A DNA stretch of 44,237 bases. Source: DASRHY01 sp046765875 (GTDB taxonomy: Bacteria > Actinomycetota > Actinomycetes > Propionibacteriales > Kribbellaceae). The position numbers were made by a program, and so were the translations under genes. Every line of letters starts with the position of its first letter. Position 1 is the stretch's first letter. The notes beneath the pieces were generated by a model. It saw only the letters and a program-made list of their open reading frames with translations. It ran no database searches and was not told the DNA's origin. Below are positions 32,255 to 41,045 of this stretch, piece after piece. The stretch is taken from positions 1 to 44,237 of the forward strand of contig JBKPSJ010000057.1 of the NCBI GenBank assembly GCA_046765875.1, in the 5' to 3' direction.

Positions 32255-33232
32255 CTAGGTGTTGGCGGTTTCGGCGACCACTTCGGCGGTGCGGCGAGTC
32301 AGCGCGAGGGTGGCGCGGGCGCCGGAGGGGGTGGCTGAGGCCAGGCCGCAGGCGGGGGTGATGACGACGTCGGCGAGTTGTTTGGCGGGTAGGCCGAGTT
32401 CGAGCCAGCGTGTGGTCAGGACCGAGGCCGGCTGCTCGGGCCGTGGCAGCGACCCGCGTGTCGGGACCACCCCCGCATACACGGCTCCGCCGCCCTCGAC
32501 GATGGTCGCGATGTCGTCCCAGGTCGCGTGGTCGGTCAGGGTCAGGTCGACCGAGACCGCGTCCGCGCCGGCCTTGCGGAAGATCGCGACGGGCGGATTC
32601 TTGGCGCAGCAGTGCAGCACTGTGTCTGCACCGTTGACATAGGAAAGCGGCCGCCGGAGCAGGTCGATCGCACCGGGCTCGTCGACAGAGCGATGCTTGC
32701 CCCAGCCACTCGCGGTCGGCACCGCACCTGCCAGCACCGACGGCAGCGCCGGCTCGTCGAGTTGTACGACCAGTTGAGCCCGAGGCACCCGCCGGCGCAG
32801 CTCGGTCACGTGCTCGTCGAGTCCGGCGGCCAGCGCGTCGGCCAGATCGCGGCGAGCGCCGTGATCGGCCAGCACCTTGTCGCCGCGCGGCCGCTCGACT
32901 GTAGCCGCCAGCGTCCACGGACCGGTCAGCTGCACCTTGAGCGGGCCGTCGTGCTCGCCGGCGAACTCCTCCAGGGCGTCCAGGTCCTGGTTCAGCAGCG
33001 ACCGCGCCCGCCGCTGATCCAGACCGGCCCGCCCACCGGTGAGCCGCCAGCCGGCCGGTTGGAGGTCCGCACCCAGTTCGGCCAGTACGCCGACCGCCCG
33101 GCTGACCATGTCCCCGTACGGGCGGGCCGGCAGCTCGGGCAGGAACGGCAGCGGCACCTCGCCGAGGACCAGCTGGACGGTCTCCCGGATGTCCTCGCCC
33201 GGCATCGAGCCGACCCCGGTGTACAGGTTCAT
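32255..33232 (-). CDS. Short MetE-like (cobalamin-independent methionine synthase family) protein, Rv3015c-like
   Basis: 325 residues comparable to the catalytic C-terminal barrel of MetE. Probable zinc ligands are His-Cys in VLHCCAKNPP (about residue 210) and Cys in TPACGLAS (about 290), and VVQLDEPALPS matches the substrate region. It lacks the N-terminal half of full MetE, which carries folate-binding parts, so it may use a smaller methyl donor or act on another thiol; the actual reaction is unknown. It starts at ATG 33232, overlapping the mnmA stop as ATGA. The same gene sits near trmU-iscS in M. tuberculosis. Confidence 0.85.
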   Translation of the reverse strand: MNLYTGVGSMPGEDIRETVQLVLGEVPLPFLPELPARPYGDMVSRAVGVLAELGADLQPAGWRLTGGRAGLDQRRARSLLNQDLDALEEFAGEHDGPLKVQLTGPWTLAATVERPRGDKVLADHGARRDLADALAAGLDEHVTELRRRVPRAQLVVQLDEPALPSVLAGAVPTASGWGKHRSVDEPGAIDLLRRPLSYVNGADTVLHCCAKNPPVAIFRKAGADAVSVDLTLTDHATWDDIATIVEGGGAVYAGVVPTRGSLPRPEQPASVLTTRWLELGLPAKQLADVVITPACGLASATPSGARATLALTRRTAEVVAETANT

Positions 33233-34299
33233 GCCGCCACGCGGTCTACCGCGTCGATCGTCGCCGAGCCGATCACCCGGGTGCCGTCGTACAGCACCAC
33301 CGCCTGGCCTGGAGCAACCGCACCGACCGGCTCGTCGAACGAGACCCGCAGCGTGTCGCCGTCCAGCCGCGCGGTCCCGCGTACCTCCTCGCCGTGCGCG
33401 CGCAACTGAATGCCGCAGGCCGTGGGCCCGATCGGCTCCGGCCCGCACCAGCGCGGGTCGGATGCGATCAACCCATCCACCGCAAGGGCCTCGCGCGGGC
33501 CGACCGTGACAGTCCGCGACACCGGCGAGATGTCCAGTACGAACCGGGGCCTGCCGTCCGGTGCCGGCGTACCGATCCGAAGCCCCTTGCGCTGCCCGAC
33601 GGTGAAGCCGTAGGTCCCGTCGTGTGAGCCGACCTTCGTACCAGAGGTGTCGACGATGTCGCCCGGCGCCGAGCCGAGCTCGCGCCGCAGAAAGTCCGGA
33701 GTGTTGCCGTCGGCAACGAAGCAGATGTCGTGGCTGTCCGGCTTGTCCGCAACCGCCAGCCCGCGACGGTGGGCCTCGGATCGTACCTCGGACTTCAGCG
33801 TGTCTCCCAGCGGGAACGACGCATGCGAGAGCTGAGCCTCGGTCAGTACGGCCAGCACATACGACTGGTCCTTGCCATGATCAACAGCTCGGTGCAGCCG
33901 GCCGTCCACGATCCGCGCGTAGTGACCGGTCGCCACAGCGTCGAACCCGAGTGCCAGCGCACGATCCAGTACGGCGCTGAACTTGATCTTCTCGTTGCAC
34001 CGCAGGCAGGGGTTAGGCGTCCGCCCGGCGGCGTACTCCGAGACGAAGTCCTCGACCACATCGGCGTGGAACCGCTCGGCCATATCCCATACGTAGAACG
34101 GGATGCCGATCACATCCGCGGCGCGGCGCGCGTCCCGCGAGTCCTCCAGCGTGCAGCAGCCGCGCGCGCCGCTCCGGTACGACAACGGGTTGCGTGAGAG
34201 CGCCAGATGCACACCGGTGACGTCGTGCCCGGCCTCGGCCATCCGGGCCGCGGCCACAGCGGAGTCGACACCGCCGGACATGGCGGCGAGAACGCGCAT
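33229..34299 (-). CDS. mnmA: tRNA-specific 2-thiouridylase
   Basis: Puts sulfur on C2 of the wobble uridine (U34) of Lys, Glu and Gln tRNAs. 356 residues: the ATP-pyrophosphatase P-loop SGGVDS at residues 8-13, the first catalytic cysteine in PNPCLRCNEKIKF (about residue 100), and the second in SHDICFVADGN (about 195), as well as a C-terminal beta-barrel. Its ATG overlaps the iscS stop as TGATG, and IscS is the sulfur donor for this enzyme, so the two steps are made together. GCCTLED (about 46-52) adds an extra Cys pair as in other actinobacterial members. Confidence 0.96.
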   Translation of the reverse strand: MRVLAAMSGGVDSAVAAARMAEAGHDVTGVHLALSRNPLSYRSGARGCCTLEDSRDARRAADVIGIPFYVWDMAERFHADVVEDFVSEYAAGRTPNPCLRCNEKIKFSAVLDRALALGFDAVATGHYARIVDGRLHRAVDHGKDQSYVLAVLTEAQLSHASFPLGDTLKSEVRSEAHRRGLAVADKPDSHDICFVADGNTPDFLRRELGSAPGDIVDTSGTKVGSHDGTYGFTVGQRKGLRIGTPAPDGRPRFVLDISPVSRTVTVGPREALAVDGLIASDPRWCGPEPIGPTACGIQLRAHGEEVRGTARLDGDTLRVSFDEPVGAVAPGQAVVLYDGTRVIGSATIDAVDRVAA

Positions 34300-35480
34300 C
34301 AGCTCGCCTTCCCGACGTTCTGCAGCCCGGCGGAGATCGCTCGCTCGACCACCGGGCCGATGTCGGCCAGCACTACATCAATATCGGCCTGCGTACTGGT
34401 GTGCCCGAGGGTGAACCTCAGCGACCCGCGGGCCCGCTCGTCGTCATACCCCATTGCCAGGAGTACGTGGCTCGGCTCGGCCACACCTGCATTGCAGGCC
34501 GATCCGGTCGAGCACTCGATGCCGCGCGCGTCGAGCAGCAGCAATAACGAGTCGCCCTCACAGCCGGCGAACGACAGATGTACGTTGCCCGGCAGCCGGC
34601 GTACCGGATCCCCGGACAACCGTGCGGACGGTACGGCGGCCATCACGCCCCCGATCAGCGCATCGCGCAACCCGGTGAGCCGGACCGACTCGTCCGGCTG
34701 CGACGCGACCGCGATGTCCACGGCGACGGCGAATCCCGCCGCGGCCGGGGCGTCCAGCGTGCCGGACCGCACGTCCCGCTCCTGACCGCCGCCGTGCAGC
34801 ACCGGTACGAGCGTCGTCTCACGTCGTACGACGAGGGCGCCGACTCCTACCGGTCCGCCGACCTTGTGCGCGGTGACCGTCATCGCGTCGACGCCGAGCG
34901 CGGCGAAGTCGACCGGCACCTGGCCGAGCGCCTGGACCGCGTCGGTGTGCACCGGAATGCCGTACTCGTGCGCGAGCGCCGTGACCTCGTCGACCGGTTG
35001 CAGTGTGCCGACCTCGTTGTTGGCCAGCATGAGGCTGACGTACGACACCGACTCCGGCTCGCGCTCGATCGCCGCCCGGACGCCCTCGACCCCGACCCGG
35101 CCGAGCTCGTCCACCGGCAGCCAGTCGATCTCGGCACCGTCGTGCTCGGCCAGCCAGATCGCCGGATCGAGCACCGCGTGGTGCTCGATCGGGGCGATCA
35201 GGATCCGGCGCCTGCGCGGGTCCTCGGCCCGCCGGGCCCACCACAGGCCCTTGACCGCGAGGTTGTCGGCCTCGGTACCGCCGGAGGTGAACACGATCTC
35301 GCTCGGCCGCGCACCGAGCGCCGCGCCGAGGGTCTCGCGGGACTCCTCGACGGTACGGCGGGCGACCCGGCCCGAGCGATGAAGGGACGACGGGTTACCG
35401 ACGCGGCCGAACTCCCGCGTCATCGCTTCGATGGCCTGCGGTCGCATCGGCGTCGTCGCGGCGTGGTCGAGATAGGTCAT
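34299..35480 (-). CDS. iscS: Cysteine desulfurase
   Basis: PLP enzyme that takes sulfur from cysteine as a persulfide for tRNA thiolation and probably iron-sulfur clusters. 393 residues, beginning with the family's YLDHAATTPMRPQA. The PLP lysine is in VTAHKVGGPVGVGAL (near residue 206), and the persulfide cysteine is in the loop ECSTGSACNAGVAEPSHVL (about residue 325). Start ATG 35480; a reverse-strand TACCCT (35491-35496) 10 nt upstream is a weak -10 candidate. It heads the iscS-mnmA-metE-like operon, whose genes all overlap. Confidence 0.96.
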   Translation of the reverse strand: MTYLDHAATTPMRPQAIEAMTREFGRVGNPSSLHRSGRVARRTVEESRETLGAALGARPSEIVFTSGGTEADNLAVKGLWWARRAEDPRRRRILIAPIEHHAVLDPAIWLAEHDGAEIDWLPVDELGRVGVEGVRAAIEREPESVSYVSLMLANNEVGTLQPVDEVTALAHEYGIPVHTDAVQALGQVPVDFAALGVDAMTVTAHKVGGPVGVGALVVRRETTLVPVLHGGGQERDVRSGTLDAPAAAGFAVAVDIAVASQPDESVRLTGLRDALIGGVMAAVPSARLSGDPVRRLPGNVHLSFAGCEGDSLLLLLDARGIECSTGSACNAGVAEPSHVLLAMGYDDERARGSLRFTLGHTSTQADIDVVLADIGPVVERAISAGLQNVGKAS

Positions 35481-35542
35481 AGCGGGTTCAAGGGTAGTTC
35501 GACCCTCATCCTTCCGCCGAACCGAGCCGGACTCCGGGGACT

Positions 35543-36514
35543 TCAGCCCTTGCGTTTCTGGACCTCTTCGGTCGCCGCGGGCAGGACCTTGTGCAGGTCA
35601 CCGACGACGCCGAAGTCGACCAGCTCGAAGATCGGCGCCTCCCTGTCCTTGTTCACCGCGACGATCGTCTTCGAGGTCTGCATACCCGCGCGGTGCTGGA
35701 TCGCGCCGGAGATGCCGGCCGCGACGTACAACTGCGGCGAGACGGTCTTGCCGGTCTGGCCGATCTGGTACGCGTGCGGGTACCAGCCCGCGTCGACGGC
35801 CGCCCGGGACGCCCCGACCGCCGCGCCGAGCGAGTCCGCGAACGCCTCGATCGGGCCGAAGTCGCCGCCGGTGCCACGGCCGCCGGAAACCACGATCGCG
35901 GCCTCGGTCAGCTCCGGCCGTCCGGTCGCGGCGCGCGGTTTGCTGTCGGTCACCTTCGCGGTCTTGGCCAGGTCGGAGATCGTGACGTCGAACTCCTCGA
36001 CCTGCGGCTCGATGTCACCGCCGGTGGCGACCTGCGGCGCGGCCGCGTTCGGCTTCACGGTGATGATCGGGGTGCCCTTGGTGACCTTGGCCTGTACGGC
36101 GAAGTTGCCGGCGAACACCGACTGGGTCGTCACCGGAACCCCGCCGGACACGTCCGCCTCGACATCGACCGCGTCGGTGATCAGGCCCGACTCGAGCTTG
36201 ATCGCCAGCCGGGCCGCGATCTCCTTGCCCTCGGCGTTCGAGGAGATCAGCACCGCGCTCGGCTCGAGCTTCTCCGCCACCTGGTACAGCGCCTCGGCCT
36301 TCGGCGCGACCAGGTACTGGGTCAGCTCGGGGTTGCTCAGGGCAACGACCTTGGTAGCGCCGTACTCACCGAGCACCGGCAGCGCACCCTCGGCACCCTC
36401 GCCGATATAGACCGCGACCGGGTCGCCAAGGCCGCGCGCGATCGTCAGCAGCTCCAGCGTCGTCTTCCGGACGGTGCCGCCGGCGTGGTCAACCAGAACG
36501 AGAACATTCGACAT
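35543..36514 (-). CDS. etfA: Electron transfer flavoprotein alpha subunit
   Basis: Passes electrons from acyl-CoA and related dehydrogenases to the membrane chain. 323 residues: the N-terminal domain starts SNVLVLVDHAGGTVRKTTLE, and the C-terminal FAD domain has VVSGGRGTGGDFGPIEAFAD, GQTGKTVSPQLYVAAGISGAIQH-type binding loops and the final IVAVNKDREAPIFE. It lies 13 nt after etfB. M. tuberculosis has the same fixA-fixB pair (Rv3029c-Rv3028c) beside iscS. Confidence 0.96.
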   Translation of the reverse strand: MSNVLVLVDHAGGTVRKTTLELLTIARGLGDPVAVYIGEGAEGALPVLGEYGATKVVALSNPELTQYLVAPKAEALYQVAEKLEPSAVLISSNAEGKEIAARLAIKLESGLITDAVDVEADVSGGVPVTTQSVFAGNFAVQAKVTKGTPIITVKPNAAAPQVATGGDIEPQVEEFDVTISDLAKTAKVTDSKPRAATGRPELTEAAIVVSGGRGTGGDFGPIEAFADSLGAAVGASRAAVDAGWYPHAYQIGQTGKTVSPQLYVAAGISGAIQHRAGMQTSKTIVAVNKDREAPIFELVDFGVVGDLHKVLPAATEEVQKRKG

Positions 36515-36527
36515 ATCGGGCTGCCCC

Positions 36528-37313
36528 TCAGAGGAACTTGTTGGTGGACAGGAAGTCGACGAGCTGAGCGGCGCCGGAGCCGTCCTCGTCGGTGACGATC
36601 GTTCCGGCGCTGCGCGGCGGCCGGGCGGTCACCTCGGTGACCTCGGTCCAGGCGGCCGAGCCGCCGACCCGGTCCGCGGAGATCTCGAGGTCGGCCAGTG
36701 ACCAGGTCTGCACCGGCTTCTTCTTCGCGGCCATGATGCCCTTGAACGACGGGTACCGCGGCTCGTTGGCGGCGTCGGTGACGCTCAGCACCAGCGGCAG
36801 GGTGCCCTCGACAGTGTCGCTGGCGGTGTCGCCGTCGCGGCGGATCCGCACCGTCTGACCATCCACGGCGATATCCGAGCCGAGCGTGACCGCCGGCAGC
36901 CCGAGCCGCTCGGCGACCATCGCCGGCAGCACACCCATGGTGCCGTCAGTGGATTCCATCCCGAACACGACCAGGTCGTGCTCGAGCTTGCCCAGCGCCT
37001 TGGCGAGCACCAGCGAGGTGGCCGGCGCGTCCGAACCGTGGATCGCATCGTCGACGACGTGTACACCGGCGTCGGCGCCCATCTGCAGCGCCTTCTTGAC
37101 CGCGTCCGCGGCCTGATCGGGACCGATGGTCAGCACCGTCACCTCGGACTCGCCGGCGTTCTCGGCGATCGTGAGCGCGGCCTCGATGGCGTTCTCGTCG
37201 AGCTCCGAGAGCAGTCCGTCGACAGCCGCGCGGTCGACAGTGTTGTCGTCGGACCGGAACGTACGCTCCGCGGTGGCATCCGGCACATACTTCGCGCAGA
37301 CGACGATCTTCAT
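36528..37313 (-). CDS. etfB: Electron transfer flavoprotein beta subunit
   Basis: Partner of EtfA that binds AMP and contributes to the FAD pocket. 261 residues, starting MKIVVCAKYVPDATAERTF. DENAIEAALTIAE and GMESTDGTMGVLPAMVAERLGLP are family signatures, and the docking loop region follows around TLGSDIAVDG. ATG 37313 is taken because the protein then has the normal N-terminus; a start at 37358 would add 15 residues unlike the family. It leads etfB-etfA and is divergent from the methyltransferase at 37415. A reverse-strand TAACAT (37361-37366) is a possible -10. Confidence 0.96.
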   Translation of the reverse strand: MKIVVCAKYVPDATAERTFRSDDNTVDRAAVDGLLSELDENAIEAALTIAENAGESEVTVLTIGPDQAADAVKKALQMGADAGVHVVDDAIHGSDAPATSLVLAKALGKLEHDLVVFGMESTDGTMGVLPAMVAERLGLPAVTLGSDIAVDGQTVRIRRDGDTASDTVEGTLPLVLSVTDAANEPRYPSFKGIMAAKKKPVQTWSLADLEISADRVGGSAAWTEVTEVTARPPRSAGTIVTDEDGSGAAQLVDFLSTNKFL

Positions 37314-37404
37314 AAGCTGTGGGACCCCTTCTGGTAATGGTCGCTCCCAGCCTGCCACGGATGTTACTCACCGGTGAACTTAGAGGCCGTGCGAGATCGA
37401 TCAC

Positions 37405-37410
37405 TAGGCT
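37405..37410 (+). promoter_or_regulatory. Candidate -10 box of the Rv3030-like methyltransferase
   Basis: TAGGCT ends 4 nt before ATG 37415 and 7 nt before GTG 37418, suggesting a leaderless mRNA that may really begin at the GTG. Confidence 0.4.
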
Positions 37411-37414
37411 TCGG

Positions 37415-38146
37415 ATGGTGAGCGAGACGTTACCGCTGACCGGCGAACGGACTGCGCCCGGGATCTGGCACGAGAACTACTGGTACGCCCGGCACGAGGC
37501 GGCGTACCGCTGGGTCGCGGCTCTCGGCGCCGGCCGCACCGGGCGGGTGCTCGACGCAGGCTGCGGCGAGGGCTATGGCGCCGAATTGCTCCGTACGTCG
37601 CTCAACACGACGGTGCACGCCCTCGACTACGACCCGCCGACGCTCACACATCTGCGACGAACCTATCCAGCGATCGCCTGCGTACAAGGGAATCTGGTCC
37701 AGCAGGGTCTGGCCGACGCGGCGTACGACCTGGTTGTCTCGATGCAGACGATCGAGCACCTGTGGGACCAGCCGGCCTTCGTTGCCGAATGCGCCCGGGT
37801 GGTCCGGTCCGGTGGCACTGTCGTGCTCTCGACGCCGAACCGGCTGACCTTCCCGCCCGGCAACTCGTATCACACCCGCGAACTGACAGTCGCCGAACTC
37901 ACAGACCTCGTCGCCCCTCACCTGCGCGTCGAGCAGGTCCTCGGCCTCTGGCACGGCCCCCGACTGACCGCCTGGGAATCCGAGCACGGCCCCTGCGTCA
38001 CCGCCCAACTGGCTGGCCCACCCGAAACCTGGCCGCCCGAACTCACCACCCTCGTCCGCTCAACGACATACGCAGACTTCACAATCCGCCCAGCCGACGA
38101 CACAGCCCTCGACCTCATCCTCGTCGCAACCAGACACCAGCTCTGA
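37415..38146 (+). CDS. Class I SAM methyltransferase (Rv3030-like)
   Basis: 243 residues with the methyltransferase-11 fold: motif I VLDAGCGEGYGAELL (about 45-59), acidic motif II ALDYDP, LVVSMQTIEHLWDQPAFV as motif IV, and VVRSGGTVVLSTPN as motif V. It begins TLPLTGERTAPGIWHENYWYARHEAAY. The position next to etfB and near the acyltransferase matches M. tuberculosis Rv3030, a methyltransferase gene of methylglucose lipopolysaccharide synthesis; O-methylation of a sugar is therefore plausible but inferred. The glycosyltransferase genes that follow it in mycobacteria are missing and a repeat region lies there instead. GTG 37418 is an alternative start. Confidence 0.85.
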   Translation: MVSETLPLTGERTAPGIWHENYWYARHEAAYRWVAALGAGRTGRVLDAGCGEGYGAELLRTSLNTTVHALDYDPPTLTHLRRTYPAIACVQGNLVQQGLADAAYDLVVSMQTIEHLWDQPAFVAECARVVRSGGTVVLSTPNRLTFPPGNSYHTRELTVAELTDLVAPHLRVEQVLGLWHGPRLTAWESEHGPCVTAQLAGPPETWPPELTTLVRSTTYADFTIRPADDTALDLILVATRHQL

Positions 38147-38258
38147 ACCAGGTCGCCGCCTCCATGGCTCCCGGTGGTACGAGCGCCGACCCGAGGCGCC
38201 AGCATCCCGCGGGAGGGATGCCGGCATTTGGGAGTTGCCTCTCATGCGTGCACATATC

Positions 38259-38680
38259 GCGGCCTCACGCCCCTGGCGGGGGTTCGCACCCCAACACACC
38301 GAGGCGCGAACCCCGGCACGGGGTGCGAACCCTCAGACGAGGCGGCGAAGCCCGGCTGGGACCCCGCGGCGGCCGGGGTGAGGTCAAGCAGCCGCGAGCC
38401 GCCTAGCGCGTTCACGTCGCGGCCTCACGCCCTCGGCGGGGGTTCGCACCCCAACACACCGTGGCGCGAACCCCAGCAGTGGGTGCGGACCCTCAGACGA
38501 GGCGGCGAAGCCCGGCTGGGACCCCGCGGCGGCCGGGGTGAGGTCAAGCAGCCGCGAGCCGCTATCACGTGCACATGAGGCGGCCTCACGCCCTCGTCGG
38601 GGGTTCGCACCCCAACACACCGGGCCGCGAACCCCAGCAGGGGGTGCGAACTGTCAGGCGGGGTGGCGGAGCCTTGCCGG
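38259..38680. repeat. Three tandem copies of a ~160-bp palindrome-bearing repeat
   Basis: Copies begin at 38259, 38419 and 38580 with GCGGCCTCACGC; the third is cut short and diverges after about 38640. Each copy contains GGGTTCGCACCCC and, about 27 nt later, its complement GGGGTGCGAACCC; copy 2 has an A-to-G change that keeps a G-U pair. In between lies GCGAACCCC, which can pair with the same left arm, so alternative folds exist. Copies 1 and 2 carry a second hairpin, CCCCGCGGCGGCCGGGG. No plausible protein is encoded. The 627-nt gap 38147-38773 lies between convergent genes and holds only these repeats and a small 18-bp repeat. Confidence 0.9.
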
Positions 38681-38710
38681 AGCGCGAAGCCCCCCGCGCG
38701 GCTCTGCGCG

Positions 38711-38745
38711 GAGGCCGTGCGGAGCGCTGAGGCCGTGCGGAGCGC
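38711..38745. repeat. Two 18-bp direct repeats
   Basis: GAGGCCGTGCGGAGCGC occurs at 38711-38727 and again at 38729-38745, period 18 bp, between the palindromic repeats and the next gene's stop. Probably replication slippage. Confidence 0.8.
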
Positions 38746-38773
38746 GGCGGAAGGCGAGCGCGAAGTCCCGCGG

Positions 38774-39343
38774 TCAGGGGCGGATGATGCGTTCGCCGAT
38801 TTTGCCTACGACCAGGTAGGCGACGGCGGCGATGCTCCAGTTGACCAGGACGGTGTTCTTCGCGGTTTCGAGCTTGAAGAGGTCGCCGAAGGGGCCGACC
38901 AGGTCCTCGCCGCGGGCTAGGACCCACTGGACGATCTCGTTGCGCTCGTTCGTCTGCGACAGCGCGGTGAACAGGGCGCCGAGAGCCAGGATGGCCGCGC
39001 ACAGGACCGCTGTCAGCCAGACGATCGATGCGATCAGGTTTCGCGCCCGTCTGACTCCCCTGCCGGCCGCGGTCAGCGCCGCGCGGCCCTTGGTCTCGGA
39101 GACCGTCGCCTTCTCAGCGGTTTTGCCTACCACCGGCCGGGTCGCGGTCGCCGTGGAACCCTTGCCCGGCTTCGCCTGCTTGCCGGGCTTGTGCTCGCTG
39201 CCGGCGGCCTGGGCGCCATCCGCGCTCCGGCGTTCGGCTGCGATCGGTGTCGCGGAGCCATCCCTCTTGGCCGCATTGTCGAGTGCGGCGGCCGGCGGCG
39301 CCCCTGCGTCACCGTTGCCGTCCGCCTTCGGTCGCTCAGCCAT
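38774..39343 (-). CDS. Uncharacterised membrane protein with a charged, disordered N-terminus
   Basis: 189 residues, family not recognised. Residues 1-95 are Ala/Gly/Lys-rich and probably disordered. Residues about 103-127 are a first membrane helix (ASIVWLTAVLCAAILALGAL). A segment with RNEIVQWVLARGEDLVGPFGDLFKL follows, and about 163-180 is a second helix (NWSIAAVAYLVVGKIGERII). It starts at ATG 39343 with GGAG 7 nt upstream and overlaps the acyltransferase 3' end by 8 nt, so it is in the same operon. Both ends of the hydrophobic part probably face the cytoplasm. Confidence 0.78.
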   Translation of the reverse strand: MAERPKADGNGDAGAPPAAALDNAAKRDGSATPIAAERRSADGAQAAGSEHKPGKQAKPGKGSTATATRPVVGKTAEKATVSETKGRAALTAAGRGVRRARNLIASIVWLTAVLCAAILALGALFTALSQTNERNEIVQWVLARGEDLVGPFGDLFKLETAKNTVLVNWSIAAVAYLVVGKIGERIIRP

Positions 39344-40076
39344 GACGGGTCTCCTCTCCGATGCCGTTCGGGACATACTGCCCGACCGCTGAGTAACTTG
39401 GCGACCCCTCCCTGTAACCGCGCAAGCCCAGATCCTCAAGATACGCGCGTCGGCCGGCGGTCGCGACGTACACGGCCGTGCGGTCCTTGAGCACGGTGGC
39501 GGGTGCGCCGGCGGCGATGCTGTACGACGGAATGGTGCCCCGGGCAACACTGTTGGCGCCGAGCACGGTGCCCCTGCCGATGTCCGCGCCGCGCAGCACG
39601 GTCACCTTGGTCGCGAGCCAGCAATCCGGCCCGATCCGGACTGGCGACTTCACGATGCCCTGGTCCTTGATCGGGACGGTGACGTCCTCGGTGCGATGGT
39701 CGAAGTCGCAGATGTACACCCAGTCGGCGACCAGCGTGGACGCACCGATCTCGATGTCCAGGTAGCAGTTCACCCTGACGTCGCTGGCGAACACGACCTT
39801 GTCGCCGATCCGCAGCGTCCCCTCATGCGCACGCAGTTTGGTGTTGTCGCCGAGATGCACCCACTTGCCGAGCACCAGCCGGCCGTACCCCTTGCGTATG
39901 TAGATCTCGACATCCTTGCCGAGGAACACGAACCCGGTGGTGACCACCTCCGGATGCCGCAGCCGGAACACCGCGAACCGCCAGTACCGCTTCAGGTAGT
40001 ACGGCGTCCAAGCGCGGTGACGTATCACCCACCGCACATTCGCCCACCGCATCAACCGGTACCGCTCGCCCGTCAC
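39336..40076 (-). CDS. Left-handed beta-helix acyltransferase (Rv3034c/WbbJ-like)
   Basis: 246 residues. The N-terminal helix-rich start (YRLMRWANVRWVIRHRAWTP) and the hexapeptide-repeat helix (LVLGKWVHLGDNTKLRAHEG, VNCYLDIEIGASTLVADWVYI, VRIGPDCWLATKVTVLRGADIG) closely recall the Rv3034c family, and the acetyltransferase active-site His is probably in CDFDHRTED. In mycobacteria this gene is linked to acylation of methylglucose lipopolysaccharide. The donor and acceptor here are unknown. It starts at GTG 40076, 9 nt after GAGGAG, in the operon echA, methyltransferase, acyltransferase, membrane protein. Confidence 0.85.
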   Translation of the reverse strand: MTGERYRLMRWANVRWVIRHRAWTPYYLKRYWRFAVFRLRHPEVVTTGFVFLGKDVEIYIRKGYGRLVLGKWVHLGDNTKLRAHEGTLRIGDKVVFASDVRVNCYLDIEIGASTLVADWVYICDFDHRTEDVTVPIKDQGIVKSPVRIGPDCWLATKVTVLRGADIGRGTVLGANSVARGTIPSYSIAAGAPATVLKDRTAVYVATAGRRAYLEDLGLRGYREGSPSYSAVGQYVPNGIGEETRHG

Positions 40077-40109
40077 GGAAGCATTCTCCTCGTCGCCGGC
40101 TGTAGCGGG

Positions 40110-41045
40110 CTACGGCCGGACGCCGGTGATCGAGACGTTGTAGTAGAGCTCGTCGGGGACGACGTTGGTCAGGATGCGGTCGACGGCGGACAGCCGCTGC
40201 CAGGTGCGGTACGCGAACATCCGCCAGCCGAAGCCGAGCTTCTCGGCCGGTACGGCGTGCTCGAAGGTGCGGATCGGCCAGCCGGCCCAGGCGGCCAGCA
40301 GCTCCTCGGTCACGGTGTGGACCTGTTCCGCGCCGGCCCGGCGGGCCATACGCGCCAGCGTGTCCGGGTCGAACGTGTGCAGGTCGACAACGGCCTCGAG
40401 CGCGGCCGCACGCGACGACTCGTCCAGCTCCTGCTGCGGACGGCGCCAGCCCTCCAGGCCGGGAAGCCTGGTGACGCGGGTGGTCGCCCACCAAGTTGCC
40501 CTCGACAATCGCCGGGCCACGTAGTCGCCGTACCGGGTCGGCTCGCCGCAGATGACGAACCGGCCGCCCGGCTTGAGCACCCGCAGCATCTCGCGGAAGG
40601 CCAGTTCGACATCGGGGATGTGGTGGATCACCGCATGCCCGACGACCAGGTCGAACTCGCCGTCGTCGTACGGGAGTTTCTCGGCGTCGGCCACTCGGCC
40701 GTGCACAGTGAAGCCGAGGTGCTCCGCGTTCCTCTGAGCCGCCTCGACCATGCCGGGCGACAGGTCGGTGAGGTGCGCCTCGTCGAGCACACCGGCCAGC
40801 TTCAGGTTCAGTGTGAAGAAGCCGGTACCCGCTCCGATCTCGAGCGACTTGCCGTACGGCCAGCCCATCGTTCCGGCGATGGCGGCGAACCGGTCACGTG
40901 CGTACTCGATGCAGCGCTCGTCGTACGAGATCGACCACTTCTCGTCGTACGTAGAGGCCTCCCAGTCGTGGTACAGAACCTGGGCGAGTTTGTTGTCGCT
41001 CCAGGCTGCCTCGACCTGCTCTTCAGTGGCAACCCGCTTGCTCAT
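40110..41045 (-). CDS. Class I SAM methyltransferase (Rv3038c-like)
   Basis: 311 residues. The start VEAAWSDNKLAQVLYHDWEASTYDEKWSISYD-like region leads to motif I LEIGAGTGFFTLNL (about 68-81), then VVGHAVIHHIPDVELAFREML and LKPGGRFVICGEP. The long C-terminal extension (from about 190) with FGWRMFAYRTWQRLSAVDRI is typical of this actinobacterial family. Its ATG overlaps the enoyl-CoA hydratase stop as TGATG. The substrate is unknown; the neighbouring acyltransferase and the mycobacterial gene order suggest a lipid or glycolipid. Confidence 0.85.
   Translation of the reverse strand: MSKRVATEEQVEAAWSDNKLAQVLYHDWEASTYDEKWSISYDERCIEYARDRFAAIAGTMGWPYGKSLEIGAGTGFFTLNLKLAGVLDEAHLTDLSPGMVEAAQRNAEHLGFTVHGRVADAEKLPYDDGEFDLVVGHAVIHHIPDVELAFREMLRVLKPGGRFVICGEPTRYGDYVARRLSRATWWATTRVTRLPGLEGWRRPQQELDESSRAAALEAVVDLHTFDPDTLARMARRAGAEQVHTVTEELLAAWAGWPIRTFEHAVPAEKLGFGWRMFAYRTWQRLSAVDRILTNVVPDELYYNVSITGVRP

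Noticed and set aside
38259..38680. CRISPR array
   Set aside because: Units are about 160 bp, nearly identical end to end, with no unique spacers and no cas genes.
38259..38680. tRNA-like elements (GGTTCGCACCCC resembles a T-arm)
   Set aside because: The TTCGA core is not matched, and no acceptor, D or anticodon arm can be drawn around it.
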